A program made the translations under genes and the position numbers. 38,134 nt of DNA from CAZPAH01 sp964584495 (lineage in GTDB: Bacteria; Krumholzibacteriota; Krumholzibacteriia; Krumholzibacteriales; Krumholzibacteriaceae). Below, piece by piece: positions 6,967 to 16,433 of this stretch. Under the pieces are notes generated by a model, which had not been told where the DNA came from, did not search any database, and saw nothing but the letters and a program-made list of their open reading frames with translations. The DNA lies in NCBI GenBank assembly GCA_964584495.1, contig CAZPAH010000010.1:1-38134 (forward strand), in the 5' to 3' direction. Within the stretch, counting starts at the first letter, position 1, and each line of letters starts with the position of its first letter.

Positions 6967-7572
6967 ATGCAGAGCGATTTGAACACACTAAGCGATGGAG
7001 AGATCGTCCGGCGGATCGTCGGGGGAGACGTAAATGCGTTCGAGTGCCTGCTCGATAGGTACCGTTCGCTGGTATTTGCGATCGTCATGAAACACATACC
7101 GAAGAACCAGGCGGAGGAGGTGGCGCACGACGTCTTCGTGCGTGCCTATCAATCCCTCCCGACATACAAGCATAAGAGCGATCTCAAGTACTGGCTTTCG
7201 AGAATCGCCCTGCGGACATGCTACGATTACTGGCGGAAAGAGTACAGGTCGAGGGAACATCCGTTCAGTGCTCTGACCGAGGACCAGCTGGAATGGGTCG
7301 ACCGCGCCGCCGCCGGCCGGTCGAGCGAGACGTACGAGGATGCAAGATCGCGGAATGAGGCGCGGGAGACCCTGGACTGGGCAATGAGCCGGCTGGCCGC
7401 GCAGGAGAGGATCGTCCTGGAGCTGGTACATATAGAGGAACGGCCGGTGAAAGAGGTGGCGGACCTTCTCGGCTGGAGCGCGGCCAATGTCAGGGTCCGA
7501 GCCTTCCGTTCCCGGAAAAAGCTTCGACGGATACTGGAGAAGCTGATCGATAGGCAAGGAGAAGCAAGATGA
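6967..7572 (+). CDS. ECF-family RNA polymerase sigma factor
   Basis: A protein of 201 residues with the two ECF regions. Sigma2 (about 25-95) includes the AEEVAHDVFVRAYQSLPTYK segment. Sigma4 (about 135-190) carries a helix-turn-helix (PVKEVADLLGWSAANVRVRAFRSRKKLRR). Such factors direct RNA polymerase to envelope or stress promoters and are held by a membrane anti-sigma factor. No clear ribosome site precedes ATG 6967; other nearby ATGs are out of frame. The stop overlaps the next gene by ATGA, so the two are coupled. A matching ECF promoter lies upstream. The specific ECF subgroup cannot be given from sequence reading. Confidence 0.93.
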   Translation: MQSDLNTLSDGEIVRRIVGGDVNAFECLLDRYRSLVFAIVMKHIPKNQAEEVAHDVFVRAYQSLPTYKHKSDLKYWLSRIALRTCYDYWRKEYRSREHPFSALTEDQLEWVDRAAAGRSSETYEDARSRNEARETLDWAMSRLAAQERIVLELVHIEERPVKEVADLLGWSAANVRVRAFRSRKKLRRILEKLIDRQGEAR

Positions 7573-7874
7573 ACCCCCTGAAGAACAAGCTGGAAGAGCT
7601 TGAAAAAGTCCTGTTCGCGGCGCGCCGCGGGGAGGACGAAATCACGGTCGGCGAAGATTGGCAACAATCGGTGATGAACGATGTCAGGGCCATGGGAGAG
7701 CCCGCCGAAGCGGGGCTTTCCTTCGAGATGCTCGGCAGGTTCGCCTGGCGTTTCTCCACCGCCGCACTACTCGCGGCGTTGATACTGCTGATCTACGTCT
7801 ACGCCACCGGCTTTATCAACTACCAGGAGCTTGCGATGCATTTTATAGAGGATCCATTGAGCTGCATACTGTAG
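7569..7874 (+). CDS. small single-pass membrane protein, likely anti-sigma partner
   Basis: A protein of 101 residues, translationally coupled to the sigma gene (ATGA overlap). It has a charged cytoplasmic N-terminal half (about 1-58) and one membrane helix (about 61-83, FSTAALLAALILLIYVYATG), then a short tail. Position, size and topology fit a minimal anti-sigma factor tethering the sigma factor at the membrane. There is no recognisable zinc-binding HxxxCxxC motif, so the role rests on context. No family was recognised. Confidence 0.6.
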   Translation: MNPLKNKLEELEKVLFAARRGEDEITVGEDWQQSVMNDVRAMGEPAEAGLSFEMLGRFAWRFSTAALLAALILLIYVYATGFINYQELAMHFIEDPLSCIL

Positions 7875-7929
7875 GCATGCTATGAAGAGGATTAAACCGA
7901 TAGGCGAAAATCGATAAAGGAGACGGAAG

Positions 7930-8328
7930 ATGAATAGATTGACGCTGTGGCTCGGCATCGTTTCTGTTTTTCTCGTCGGGGCTATAACGGGCGGGCTCGT
8001 TTCAACTATACTCATAAAGCATCACGTTATCGAGGTGGTGAGGCACGGGCCCCCGAGACTGCATGAATTCGTGAACAAGGAGCTCATCAGGAATATCGAT
8101 CTCACCGACAGCCAGAGAGGCGAGATCTCCCGCATCCTGGAAGAGTTCGAACCGCGGATCAACAGATACGACAAGGAGATAAGGGTCGACACCCGTAATA
8201 TAATGGACGAGATGTCCGAGCAGATCCGGATCGTCCTTTCTCCCGAGCAGAGGGCCAAATTCGACGAAAACCTCAGCAGGATCCAAGAACGGTTCAAAAG
8301 ACCAAGAAGGGACGATCACGACGGATAG
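7930..8328 (+). CDS. Spy/CpxP/ZraP-like periplasmic sensor protein (LTxxQ type)
   Basis: A protein of 132 residues with an N-terminal membrane anchor or signal (about 5-28). The helical remainder has two LTxxQ-type motifs, LTDSQ at 58-62 and LSPEQ at 103-107. These are the hallmark of the Spy/CpxP chaperone-sensor fold that tunes envelope-stress responses, some of them metal-linked. The very basic and acidic tail is unusual. AAAGGAG lies eight bases before ATG 7930. It is the third gene of the sigma operon, so it probably modulates the sigma/anti-sigma pair or is an output of it. It converges on mscS with a six-base gap. Confidence 0.82.
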   Translation: MNRLTLWLGIVSVFLVGAITGGLVSTILIKHHVIEVVRHGPPRLHEFVNKELIRNIDLTDSQRGEISRILEEFEPRINRYDKEIRVDTRNIMDEMSEQIRIVLSPEQRAKFDENLSRIQERFKRPRRDDHDG

Positions 8329-8342
8329 CCGCTGCTATCCGT
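8321..8342. terminator. hairpin formed by the stop regions of two convergent genes
   Basis: ACGGATAGC at 8321-8329 pairs perfectly with 8334-8342 around a CGCT loop. The two arms encode the final Gly and TAG stop of the Spy-like gene on the plus strand and of mscS on the minus strand; both proteins end in Asp-Gly-stop. A CTTTCC stretch follows on the plus side. It probably works as a compact bidirectional 3'-end element. Confidence 0.55.
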
Positions 8343-9228
8343 CTTTCCTCGTTTCATTCGTGATATCGAATTTCAGGCGGCCGGAGCTTTCGCCCTCGCC
8401 GATATAAATCGTGCGGTGAGGGAACGGGATCTCGATTTTATGCTCATCGAACGCCTTCTTCACCCTGCGGCGGAACTCCCTCGCCACCGTCCACTGCTTG
8501 ATCGGCTTCGTCTTGAACATGACCTTGATATTGACCGATGAGTCACCGAAGCTGTCGAGCCCGAGCACTTCTATCGGCTCCAGGATCAACTGTCCGAACT
8601 CTTCGTCGTTTTTAAGCCCGTCGCCTACTTCCTTGAGTACGTCTATCACCCGGTCCACGTCCTCCTTGTACGCCACGCCGATCTCCAATAACGCCCGGGA
8701 CCATTCCTTCGTCATGTTCGTCAGCGTGGATATCTCCCCGTTGGGGATTACATGGACCTGGCCTTCGAGATCCCTCAGAACAGTCACCCTCAGCCCGACC
8801 GATTCGACAAGCCCCGACTTGTCGGCTATCGCGACCACGTCCCCCACATTAATGCGATTTTCGAGCAGGATGAAAAATCCGTTGATAACGTCTTTAACGA
8901 GGCTTTGAGCGCCGAACCCCACCGCCAGGCCCACGATGCCGACGCCTGCGAGCAGTGGGGCTATATCGATGCCCAGCTCCTTGAGACACATGAGAAGGGC
9001 CGCGCTGAGAATCACGACCTTCACCACGGTCCCCATCATACGCGCCAGGGTCTCGGCGCGTTTCGCCCGCTCCCCCTCTATCTTACCCGAGACTATCAGC
9101 TTCTTCCTGAATTTCCTGATTACGACCTTGAAGATTCTAAGCACGATAAAAGCGACTATCAGAATGGCAACTATTCGAATCCCATGAACAAGGAGCCAAT
9201 CGAGAAGCGCATCGAAATAAATCTTCAT
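8335..9228 (-). CDS. mscS: small-conductance mechanosensitive channel, MscS family
   Basis: A protein of 297 residues with three N-terminal membrane segments. The Gly/Ala-rich pore helix and following signature (VGFGAQSLVKDVINGFFILLE, about 103-123) are clear. Next come the beta domain (INVGDVVAIADKSGLVESVGLR) and the C-terminal alpha/beta vestibule domain ending near EIPFPHRTIYIG. MscS channels release solutes on hypo-osmotic shock. The start is ATG 9228 with AAGGAGG five bases upstream. It lies 87 bases downstream of tamA on the same strand and may be the last gene of that operon. Confidence 0.95.
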   Translation of the reverse strand: MKIYFDALLDWLLVHGIRIVAILIVAFIVLRIFKVVIRKFRKKLIVSGKIEGERAKRAETLARMMGTVVKVVILSAALLMCLKELGIDIAPLLAGVGIVGLAVGFGAQSLVKDVINGFFILLENRINVGDVVAIADKSGLVESVGLRVTVLRDLEGQVHVIPNGEISTLTNMTKEWSRALLEIGVAYKEDVDRVIDVLKEVGDGLKNDEEFGQLILEPIEVLGLDSFGDSSVNIKVMFKTKPIKQWTVAREFRRRVKKAFDEHKIEIPFPHRTIYIGEGESSGRLKFDITNETRKDG

Positions 9229-9315
9229 TATTCCTCCTTGGATCCTGCGGGCCGTATCCCAGTTATTTTCCCGATCGAAACTGGACGGCGGATCGGTTCA
9301 ACCCGGCACCGTCAA

Positions 9316-11109
9316 CTAAAACGCCTGACCCACGCTGAAATATAACCTGCCGGCCGGCTCATCGCCCCTGCGGTCCAGAATGATCCCGTAACCGCACCGT
9401 ACGATTCCGATCGATGTGTTCGCGTTCAACTCGATTCCAGCGGAAGACCGCATATCCTCGATGCGGGCATCGCGGATATCGGGCCATACATTTCCGGTGT
9501 CGACAAACACGACGCCGCCCATCATTTTATATATCGCCTTGCGCAGTTCAAGCAAGTTTAACGCAATCTTGAAATTCCCTCCCAGAGGTTTATTGCTCTC
9601 ATCGAGCGGTCCCACCATACGATATTCGAAACCGCGCAGCACATCGGGACCGCCGAGATAAAATCTTTCGTTCAAGGGAACCGTCGTTGATCGACCGAAG
9701 TAATCGCTCCATCCGACTTCGATGGCGGATGCGATGACGGTCGAGTGTCCCAACGAATGAAAAATCTTGGAATCCCAGAGCAATTTCCAGAAATCATCCG
9801 AACCGCGCAGGAAGGAACCGGCGATTTCGCTGCTCCATTCCAGATACACCCCCCGCCTGGAGTCGAAGAGGTTGTCGCGGGTATCGTAGATAGTCGACAG
9901 CTTGATGCTCCTTATATCGTTTACGAGCTCGTCCTCATTATATGCAACCGTCACATTCGACAGGTAGGATCTTTCGTATCGATACGTGAGTGAGATATTG
10001 GAACGGTTCGTAATGGTATGCCCGAAGACAAGATGCCCTCCGATTCGCTCGATATTGTAGCCGGTTTCCTCGCGATAGCCGTACAACAGATTTATATCCG
10101 TCTTCCATCGATATCCAAAGGTCCAGGGCTCGCTGAACGATGCTTCGGCTCCATAGCTGATAAAGCTCAGGTAGGTCGCCAATCCCATTTTCCGGCCGGA
10201 GCCCCTTATGTTGTTGTTCGCGAGCTCGATCCTGCCTCTTACCTGCTCGACGGAACCGTACCCGATGTAGAAGTTCAATTCCACCGATTCGTTCTCATTT
10301 AAATCGATCAGGATGTCCTTCCTTGTCTGAACCGAATCGTCTTTCGAGACCGGTCGGATAAACACCGACTTGAACAGCCCCGTGAGGTACAGCTGCCGCT
10401 GGCTTTCCAAAAGGCTCGAGTAACGAGCGACCTCCCCTTGGTGGAAAAGCAGCTCCCTCTGGACAACCTTGTTTTTTGTCTTTACGAGGCCCTTAATCAG
10501 GATATCGCCTATATGCGATTGGGATCGCTCAGTGACGATAACATCCACCAGGGCTCGATGGGATTCGGAGTTGACCCTGATATCCGGATTGATCTCCGCG
10601 TCGATGTATCCGTTATCGGCGTAGAGGGAGAGGAGATCCAGCATGGCGTCCTGCACCTTATTCCGCTTGAAGGGATCGCCCTTCCGGATCTTGGTCTTTG
10701 CGGCCAGTAGGCTGTCGCTGAAAGCGGTCGCTCCAAAAATGGCGATTCCCTCTATCAGGGTCATCTCCCCCTCAGATAGATCGATCTCGATGCTCGCTTC
10801 GGCTCTTGTAGAATCCACCTCCACGTGCGAACCCGTGACGGCGGCTTCGAGGTAACCGTTCTGCTGGTAGAAGAGAACGAGATTCTTCAAGTCGTCATCC
10901 AGCACCTCGGGGTAGTAGTAGGATCGCGAATAGAAACGGTAGGGACGGGTGATCATCAAACCCTCAAGCTGTCTATCGCTGAACGCTTCATTACCCTCGA
11001 AGCGGACAGACTTCACCTTGAGTTTTTTACGCTGCTCGCCGCCATCCGCTCCCGCGGCAACAACGAGAAAAGCGATACAGAAAAACACTGTCAGTCCCGA
11101 TCGTATCAT
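9316..11109 (-). CDS. tamA: Omp85-family outer-membrane assembly protein, TamA-like
   Basis: From ATG 11109 the protein has 597 residues. A signal peptide (about 1-20, GLTVFFCIAFLVVAAGA) is followed by three POTRA-like modules beginning VKSVRFEGNEAFSDRQL, IEGIAIFGATAFSDSL and IGDILIKGLVKTKNKVVQ. A C-terminal 16-strand barrel ends in the typical terminal Phe (FSVGQAF). The start overlaps the tamB stop as ATGA; longer readings from further upstream run into tamB and lose the signal peptide. Three POTRA domains plus coupling to tamB favour TamA over BamA. Together they insert outer-membrane proteins and move lipids or polymers across the periplasm. Confidence 0.9.
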   Translation of the reverse strand: MIRSGLTVFFCIAFLVVAAGADGGEQRKKLKVKSVRFEGNEAFSDRQLEGLMITRPYRFYSRSYYYPEVLDDDLKNLVLFYQQNGYLEAAVTGSHVEVDSTRAEASIEIDLSEGEMTLIEGIAIFGATAFSDSLLAAKTKIRKGDPFKRNKVQDAMLDLLSLYADNGYIDAEINPDIRVNSESHRALVDVIVTERSQSHIGDILIKGLVKTKNKVVQRELLFHQGEVARYSSLLESQRQLYLTGLFKSVFIRPVSKDDSVQTRKDILIDLNENESVELNFYIGYGSVEQVRGRIELANNNIRGSGRKMGLATYLSFISYGAEASFSEPWTFGYRWKTDINLLYGYREETGYNIERIGGHLVFGHTITNRSNISLTYRYERSYLSNVTVAYNEDELVNDIRSIKLSTIYDTRDNLFDSRRGVYLEWSSEIAGSFLRGSDDFWKLLWDSKIFHSLGHSTVIASAIEVGWSDYFGRSTTVPLNERFYLGGPDVLRGFEYRMVGPLDESNKPLGGNFKIALNLLELRKAIYKMMGGVVFVDTGNVWPDIRDARIEDMRSSAGIELNANTSIGIVRCGYGIILDRRGDEPAGRLYFSVGQAF

Positions 11110-14100
11110 TTGAAACGCAACCCATATTTGAAATCGAATGCTGACCGGCCGAACTGGTCGGTCTCTCCCTGGAGTGAAAGGCGTTTGGTGAACCGGTAAT
11201 CGAGGCGTATGCTTCGTTCGTTCAAATGGCCGATATTCGTCCGGTACGTCACCTCGGCCTTGCTCGATATTTTCTTGGAGGCTAGCAGCTCGGGGCCCCA
11301 CGAAGAGCCGAAATGGAAGAGGTTGCCCTCGATCGTCACCTGATCCAGCCCGAGAGTCCCCCCCACACTCCGCGAAATATATGTGGATACCTTCTGGCTG
11401 GAAAGCTCTCGCGCACGCTCCAGCACGACACTCCCAAGCGATGTCGATTCCCCGTTGCTGCCCTTCCCGGCAAGCTGCGATCTGGTAACGCCTATCGTGA
11501 GCAGCGAGATGATATCGGTCCTCTCCAGCTCCGGCACCGAGGTCAGTCCGACTTCCGCCTCGTCGAGGGGGCCCTGGACCGAAAGGGTTATCTCGTACGT
11601 GGTGACCTCGGTCCCCATGTAGCTGTTGACCGTGGTCTTGGCCTCCAAATCGACGATCGGATTGAAGCGGTTGGGATCGGTGAAATCGACGACCCCCCTA
11701 TCAATAGTGAGTTTTCGATCGAGGAATAGGATGTACCCTTCTTCAACGCTGACCCGGCCCGACGCGTTGGGCTTGGTGGGAAGGCCGATGAAGCTCAACG
11801 ACGCATTCAGCCGCAGCCTGGCCAAATTGTTATCGATCCAGATCTTATCGCTCTCTCGCAGACGGACATTCAACCGCGTCTTTTCCAGAAAACCGGGCAG
11901 CTCCCTGGTCGGTTTATCGAGCGACCTTGCGAACGGCAAAATCGATTGCTGGTTGAAATTCGCCAGCAGGCGGGTTTCACCGAGCGCGACATCGCCTTCG
12001 AGATTGTTGAAGTTGTCCTTAGTTATATATGTAAGCGCGGCCGAATCGATCCGCGCCGAGATATACCGGGGGCGTTCGAATTTCAGACCCCGCGCTCCGA
12101 GCTTGAGATTGAAGGCAACCGGCTTACCCATCTCATGCACCAGGTCACCCGATGCGGTGACGATCCCTCCATTCTGGTGCAGCGAGAGGGTGTCGATACT
12201 CATTTTATTGCGGTCGAACGAAATACTGACTACACCCTGGGTGAAGGAAGAAGAGAGCCACGACGGCTGGACCGCCAGGTCCCGGCAAGAGAGCCGGCCG
12301 TTCAACTCAGGGTCGGCCGTCGCCCCCCTTATCGAAAGCTGCGCATCCAGATTCCCCGCGAGCTTGCTAAGATCCGGCACGAAGGGTTGAAGAAGCGACA
12401 GGTCCATTCGTTCGACGTCGGCATCGAAAACGATCGAGCCCTTGGAAACCGAGCCGTGCCCCTCGACGTTACCGTGATCGGTGAGCGACAGATTCAGCCG
12501 CACCGCCATATCGTGACTTTTCGATAATGTAAGGTCGCCGTGCATAAGAAACGGAATCTCCTTGATATACCCGTTCAGGCTCTGAACCGTCAAAGTGGAG
12601 TCGGCGAAAGTCGCGCTGAGATTCACCGCTTGAATCTCAGGCACCTTTTCCCTTACCTGAAAAGCGCCCCCTTGAACGGTAACGCTGCCCGAAGGGTTGG
12701 GCGAGCGGATCGTTCCGTCCCATGCGACATCGATCGTGCAGACCCCCTTAATATTCGTCGACGCGGGCGCGATCCAATCAATCAATGCGAGATTCACCTC
12801 ATCCGCCTTGAGGTCGCCCTTGAACGAGCCGGAGGGAGACAGTACGAAACGGCCGCGCTCGTTCCTTCCAAGAGGCAGCGAGGCGGTGGCCGTGGCGTGA
12901 TGAACTCCCTCATGGATATCGAGCCGCTGTAAACGCAATTGCAGATTGGCCAAGCTCATCGCGCCGATCACAGAATCGGTCGCCACTTCCCTGTACCGGG
13001 GTCCTAAAAGCCGGAATGTCACCGATGCGTTCGGATCGAGGATGGTTCCATCCGAGGTCAACTCGAAATCGAGAAGTCCGCCCATATCCGAACGGCGCGC
13101 CAAGAGCATATCGAGCACTTCGAGATCAATCCCGCTGCCCTCGGCGGCGAGGGAAAATTTCTTATCTTCGAAAGACATGGACGGGACCCTTACGGTACCG
13201 GCCGGGCGCGAGAACCGGCCGGGCGAATCGGCAGTAGAAGTCGCGCCGGCATCCATCTTCGTCCCGGCCGAGTCATTCCCGGAGGCGACCATGACGGAGA
13301 CCCGGCACGATCCACTTCTCTCGGGCACGCGAAATTCGCCGGCGCCGCTAACCAAGACGGTATCTTTCCTAAGCGCGAGGGAGACGAGATCTATACTTTG
13401 CTGAGCCAGCGAAATACTCATCCGGCCGCTGTCGAAACCTATCCCGCGATAGCGGGGACTCGTCAGACTCACCGTGAGATCGCCCTTGATGTCGTCCGGA
13501 TAACCTTGAATGCGCCCTTCGTACGAGAATCCACCGGAGAGTTCCCGGATATCGAAGGGAGGGTGCGTCGTGTCGATGCTGCTTTGATAACCCGCGATAT
13601 CGATCTCGGATACGTGCAGCTTGCCGCTTTCGTATAGAATCCCGCATGAAAGCGTATCGATCGGAAACTTCCTGTACGTCATTTTTCGCCCGTCGATATC
13701 GGCCCGGACCGTGGGAGAATCTATCTTCCCATCGATCGTGCCATTAATATTCAATTGTCCGGTGAGCGCCGGGATATTGAGAAGGGCGGCAAGCGGCTCG
13801 ATTCGGGCCACCTTCGAAGTGAACCGGCCGTTGATGCCCCGTCCCCGGAACTCCCCCACGGCGGAAAGCTCCGTGACTTCCTGCCGGAGGCTCACCGCGT
13901 ACCTGGAATCTCCCACGGTGGCATCGAGCTCGATATCCGGCACCTTCGCCTGTCCGTACAGCAGCCCCCGAAGCTGCAATTTCGACGAAACGAACCAATC
14001 CCCCGGATCTCTCGAAAACCCGGTCATGAACAGCGAGCCGTCGACTTCCCCCCGGTACGGAGGCGCCTGCCGGTACAGTTCGGCCATCAGATCGTGAAGA

Positions 14101-15236
14101 TCTATACGATCGAGGGACATGCGCACCTCGGAAGCAGACAGGCTGTCCGTTTTAAGGATCCCCGAGCAGGTGATCTCTCCACCCATTATGCTCATTCCGA
14201 GGCGATCGAGCTTAACCGAGCCGGGAACATAGGCGGCGCTCAGCGATACGTTCCGGGGGTGCAATCGGGCGATTTCAATCCCGGGGGCATCGAGCGTGAA
14301 GTCGATGCCGGGCCGCTCGAGAGTGCCTTTTATATGCACGGCCATATCGATCCCGCCATCGATCGGAAAAAGCCGCGCGGGGATATATCCCCGAAACGCC
14401 TGCGCCAACCGTCCGGGATCGCCCTTCACGTAAATATCGCCGGTCACGGAGCTTTCTCCGCCGGCAGTCACGACGGCTCCCCCTCCCGAGACCCGGATGT
14501 CATCGAGATTCAGCGCGAAGGAGTCGACCGTCGCCCGAGCCTCACCCGCCGTTCCGTGGATCGAAAAACCCCCCACCGGAATAGAGACGGCGCCGCGCGC
14601 AAGGTCGCCGCCCCCGCCTTTCACGTCATAGCGAAACGCACCGGTCTCCAGGTGCGAGGCCGTCATATCGATGCCATAAAGGAGAGCCCGTGTGCCGCTA
14701 TCGGCGGGATCGGTGTACTCCACCCTCGCATCCTCGAGCACCAGCTCCCGGAGGAGGACCTTCAGCCCGCCTCCGGCGCCGGCCTTTTCCCCGCCGGCAG
14801 CGCCGCGCTTTCGCCCCATCGTACGGAAGCCTTCCGGTATATCGATCCCCCCCGTGCTGTCTCGGCGGACGCGGATCGACAGACCGTCCAATTCCGCGGA
14901 ATCGATTACGAGCCGCCGCTTGAACAACTCGAGCAGGTCGTAGGAAACCCGTAGGCGTTCGATATGTACAAGAGGAATCGTATCCGCGCGGCCGGACTGA
15001 TATATGTCTATATCCCGCACGCTGAGGCGCGAGAGAAGATTCGTCTCGAGAGCGCCGATACCGACCTTCCGACCGATCAAGGTCCGGAGCTTCGATTCGG
15101 CCGTCCTGCGGATCAAATTCTCGCCGGGACCGATAGTCAGCAGAAACATAAAAACGGCCGCCGCAAAGAGAAGAGCAAGCAGGACGAAGCCCGCCCTGCG
15201 GCCTATCGTTCGTAGCGATGCATGTTGTGAACCCAT
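11106..15236 (-). CDS. tamB: TamB-family translocation/assembly protein (DUF490)
   Basis: A protein of 1376 residues. One N-terminal membrane anchor (about 14-36) is followed by an AsmA-like start (KVGIGALETNLLSRLSVRDIDIY) and a very long region of repeated beta-strands, as expected for the hydrophobic-groove beta-taco of this family. The C-terminal TamB domain (about 1130-1376) has SYMGTEVTTYEITLSVQGPL and PELERTDIISLLTIGVT. The length is in the usual range for TamB (about 1250-1500). AAGGTGG lies ten bases before ATG 15236. It is coupled to tamA by a four-base overlap. In this order the inner-membrane partner is translated first. Confidence 0.93.
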   Translation of the reverse strand: MGSQHASLRTIGRRAGFVLLALLFAAAVFMFLLTIGPGENLIRRTAESKLRTLIGRKVGIGALETNLLSRLSVRDIDIYQSGRADTIPLVHIERLRVSYDLLELFKRRLVIDSAELDGLSIRVRRDSTGGIDIPEGFRTMGRKRGAAGGEKAGAGGGLKVLLRELVLEDARVEYTDPADSGTRALLYGIDMTASHLETGAFRYDVKGGGGDLARGAVSIPVGGFSIHGTAGEARATVDSFALNLDDIRVSGGGAVVTAGGESSVTGDIYVKGDPGRLAQAFRGYIPARLFPIDGGIDMAVHIKGTLERPGIDFTLDAPGIEIARLHPRNVSLSAAYVPGSVKLDRLGMSIMGGEITCSGILKTDSLSASEVRMSLDRIDLHDLMAELYRQAPPYRGEVDGSLFMTGFSRDPGDWFVSSKLQLRGLLYGQAKVPDIELDATVGDSRYAVSLRQEVTELSAVGEFRGRGINGRFTSKVARIEPLAALLNIPALTGQLNINGTIDGKIDSPTVRADIDGRKMTYRKFPIDTLSCGILYESGKLHVSEIDIAGYQSSIDTTHPPFDIRELSGGFSYEGRIQGYPDDIKGDLTVSLTSPRYRGIGFDSGRMSISLAQQSIDLVSLALRKDTVLVSGAGEFRVPERSGSCRVSVMVASGNDSAGTKMDAGATSTADSPGRFSRPAGTVRVPSMSFEDKKFSLAAEGSGIDLEVLDMLLARRSDMGGLLDFELTSDGTILDPNASVTFRLLGPRYREVATDSVIGAMSLANLQLRLQRLDIHEGVHHATATASLPLGRNERGRFVLSPSGSFKGDLKADEVNLALIDWIAPASTNIKGVCTIDVAWDGTIRSPNPSGSVTVQGGAFQVREKVPEIQAVNLSATFADSTLTVQSLNGYIKEIPFLMHGDLTLSKSHDMAVRLNLSLTDHGNVEGHGSVSKGSIVFDADVERMDLSLLQPFVPDLSKLAGNLDAQLSIRGATADPELNGRLSCRDLAVQPSWLSSSFTQGVVSISFDRNKMSIDTLSLHQNGGIVTASGDLVHEMGKPVAFNLKLGARGLKFERPRYISARIDSAALTYITKDNFNNLEGDVALGETRLLANFNQQSILPFARSLDKPTRELPGFLEKTRLNVRLRESDKIWIDNNLARLRLNASLSFIGLPTKPNASGRVSVEEGYILFLDRKLTIDRGVVDFTDPNRFNPIVDLEAKTTVNSYMGTEVTTYEITLSVQGPLDEAEVGLTSVPELERTDIISLLTIGVTRSQLAGKGSNGESTSLGSVVLERARELSSQKVSTYISRSVGGTLGLDQVTIEGNLFHFGSSWGPELLASKKISSKAEVTYRTNIGHLNERSIRLDYRFTKRLSLQGETDQFGRSAFDFKYGLRFK

Positions 15237-15338
15237 GGCGACCCAACCACCTTCGTTCCGATATTCAAAGGAATACTCAAGCTGCGCCGGATCGGCTGAA
15301 AAGGGACGATTATTCTATCGATACCGCCGCAATGCTTT

Positions 15339-16403
15339 TCAGAGCCACTTCTTCCGCTTGAAGAACGCCACCATCACGGCGACCACGGCGATAAATACGC
15401 ACCACACGGCGGGGTACGCCCAAGCGAACTTGAGCTCCGGCATGAATTCGAAGTTCATGCCGTATATTCCGGCGAGGAAGGTTATGGGAATAAATATCGT
15501 GGCAATGATCGTCAGAACCTTCATCACCTCGTTCATCTTGTTGCTGATGCTCGACATGTAAATGTCCAGCAAGCCGGATATCATATCGCGCAGAGCCTCT
15601 ATCGTGTCGATTACCTGAATGGTATGATCGTAGACATCCCTCAGATATATGCCGGTCGATTCGTTTATCAGCTTTGAATCGAGCCGTTCCAGGCCGCTTA
15701 CAACCTCCCTCAACGGCCACACTGATTTTCTGAGAAATATCATCTCGCGCTTCATCGCCTGAATTTCCTGCAGATTCTCTGGGTTGGGGTTATCGACGAT
15801 CATCTCGTCCATTATCTCCACCCTGTCGCCGACTTTCTCGAGAATCGAGAAATAGTTGTCTACGACGATATCGAGCAGAGAGTATGCGAGGTAATCGGCT
15901 CCCTGCTTGACTATGCGCCCCTTGTTGTTGCGCAGCCTCTGCCTGATTGGATCGAAGACGTCTCCTATCCGCTCCTGGAACGAGATCACGAAGTTCGAGC
16001 CGACCAGGAGGCTCACCTGCTCCGAGATCAATTCGTCATTGTCATCGTCATAGGAAAGCATTCTCATCACGACGAATATATAATCGTCGAAATCATCCAT
16101 CTTGGGCCGCTGGCCGACGCTCAGGATATCTTCGAGTACGAGCGGGTGAATACCGAAGTGGGTCCCGAGCTTTTCCATCAGCTCGATGTCGTGAAGCCCG
16201 TCGATATTTATCCACGTCACCGTCGGTTTGTCCTTGAAGGGAAAGCAGTCCTCGATCCTGTCGACCTCATTTTCCTGAAAGTGCGTCTCGTCGTAGTCTA
16301 TCAGGGTGATTCTCGTCTTCTCAACTTTTCTCTCTCCTTCATGAACGAGCGTTCCGGGAGGCAGGCCCGCCTCCTTTTTCCTCTTGCCTATCAGTCTGGA
16401 CAT
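15339..16403 (-). CDS. corA: CorA-family magnesium/cobalt transporter
   Basis: A protein of 354 residues. A cytoplasmic N-terminal alpha/beta funnel domain and long stalk helices (about 150-290) are followed by two C-terminal membrane helices linked by the diagnostic GMN motif (AGIYGMNFEFMPEL, about 318-331). The basic tail is KRKKWL. CorA forms pentameric Mg2+/Co2+ channels. ATG 16403 is chosen because AGGAGG sits eight bases upstream; a GTG at 16412 overlaps that ribosome site. It begins only 30 bases after the interrupted epimerase frame on the same strand, so it could be read from the same transcript, though it has its own strong ribosome site. Confidence 0.95.
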   Translation of the reverse strand: MSRLIGKRKKEAGLPPGTLVHEGERKVEKTRITLIDYDETHFQENEVDRIEDCFPFKDKPTVTWINIDGLHDIELMEKLGTHFGIHPLVLEDILSVGQRPKMDDFDDYIFVVMRMLSYDDDNDELISEQVSLLVGSNFVISFQERIGDVFDPIRQRLRNNKGRIVKQGADYLAYSLLDIVVDNYFSILEKVGDRVEIMDEMIVDNPNPENLQEIQAMKREMIFLRKSVWPLREVVSGLERLDSKLINESTGIYLRDVYDHTIQVIDTIEALRDMISGLLDIYMSSISNKMNEVMKVLTIIATIFIPITFLAGIYGMNFEFMPELKFAWAYPAVWCVFIAVVAVMVAFFKRKKWL

Positions 16404-16433
16404 CGGTATCACCTCCTAGTTCGCATTACTCTC

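Noticed and set aside
13755..14954. 399-codon plus-strand open frame opposite tamB
   Set aside because: Antisense shadow with low-complexity Arg/Pro/Gly composition; tamB is the real gene.
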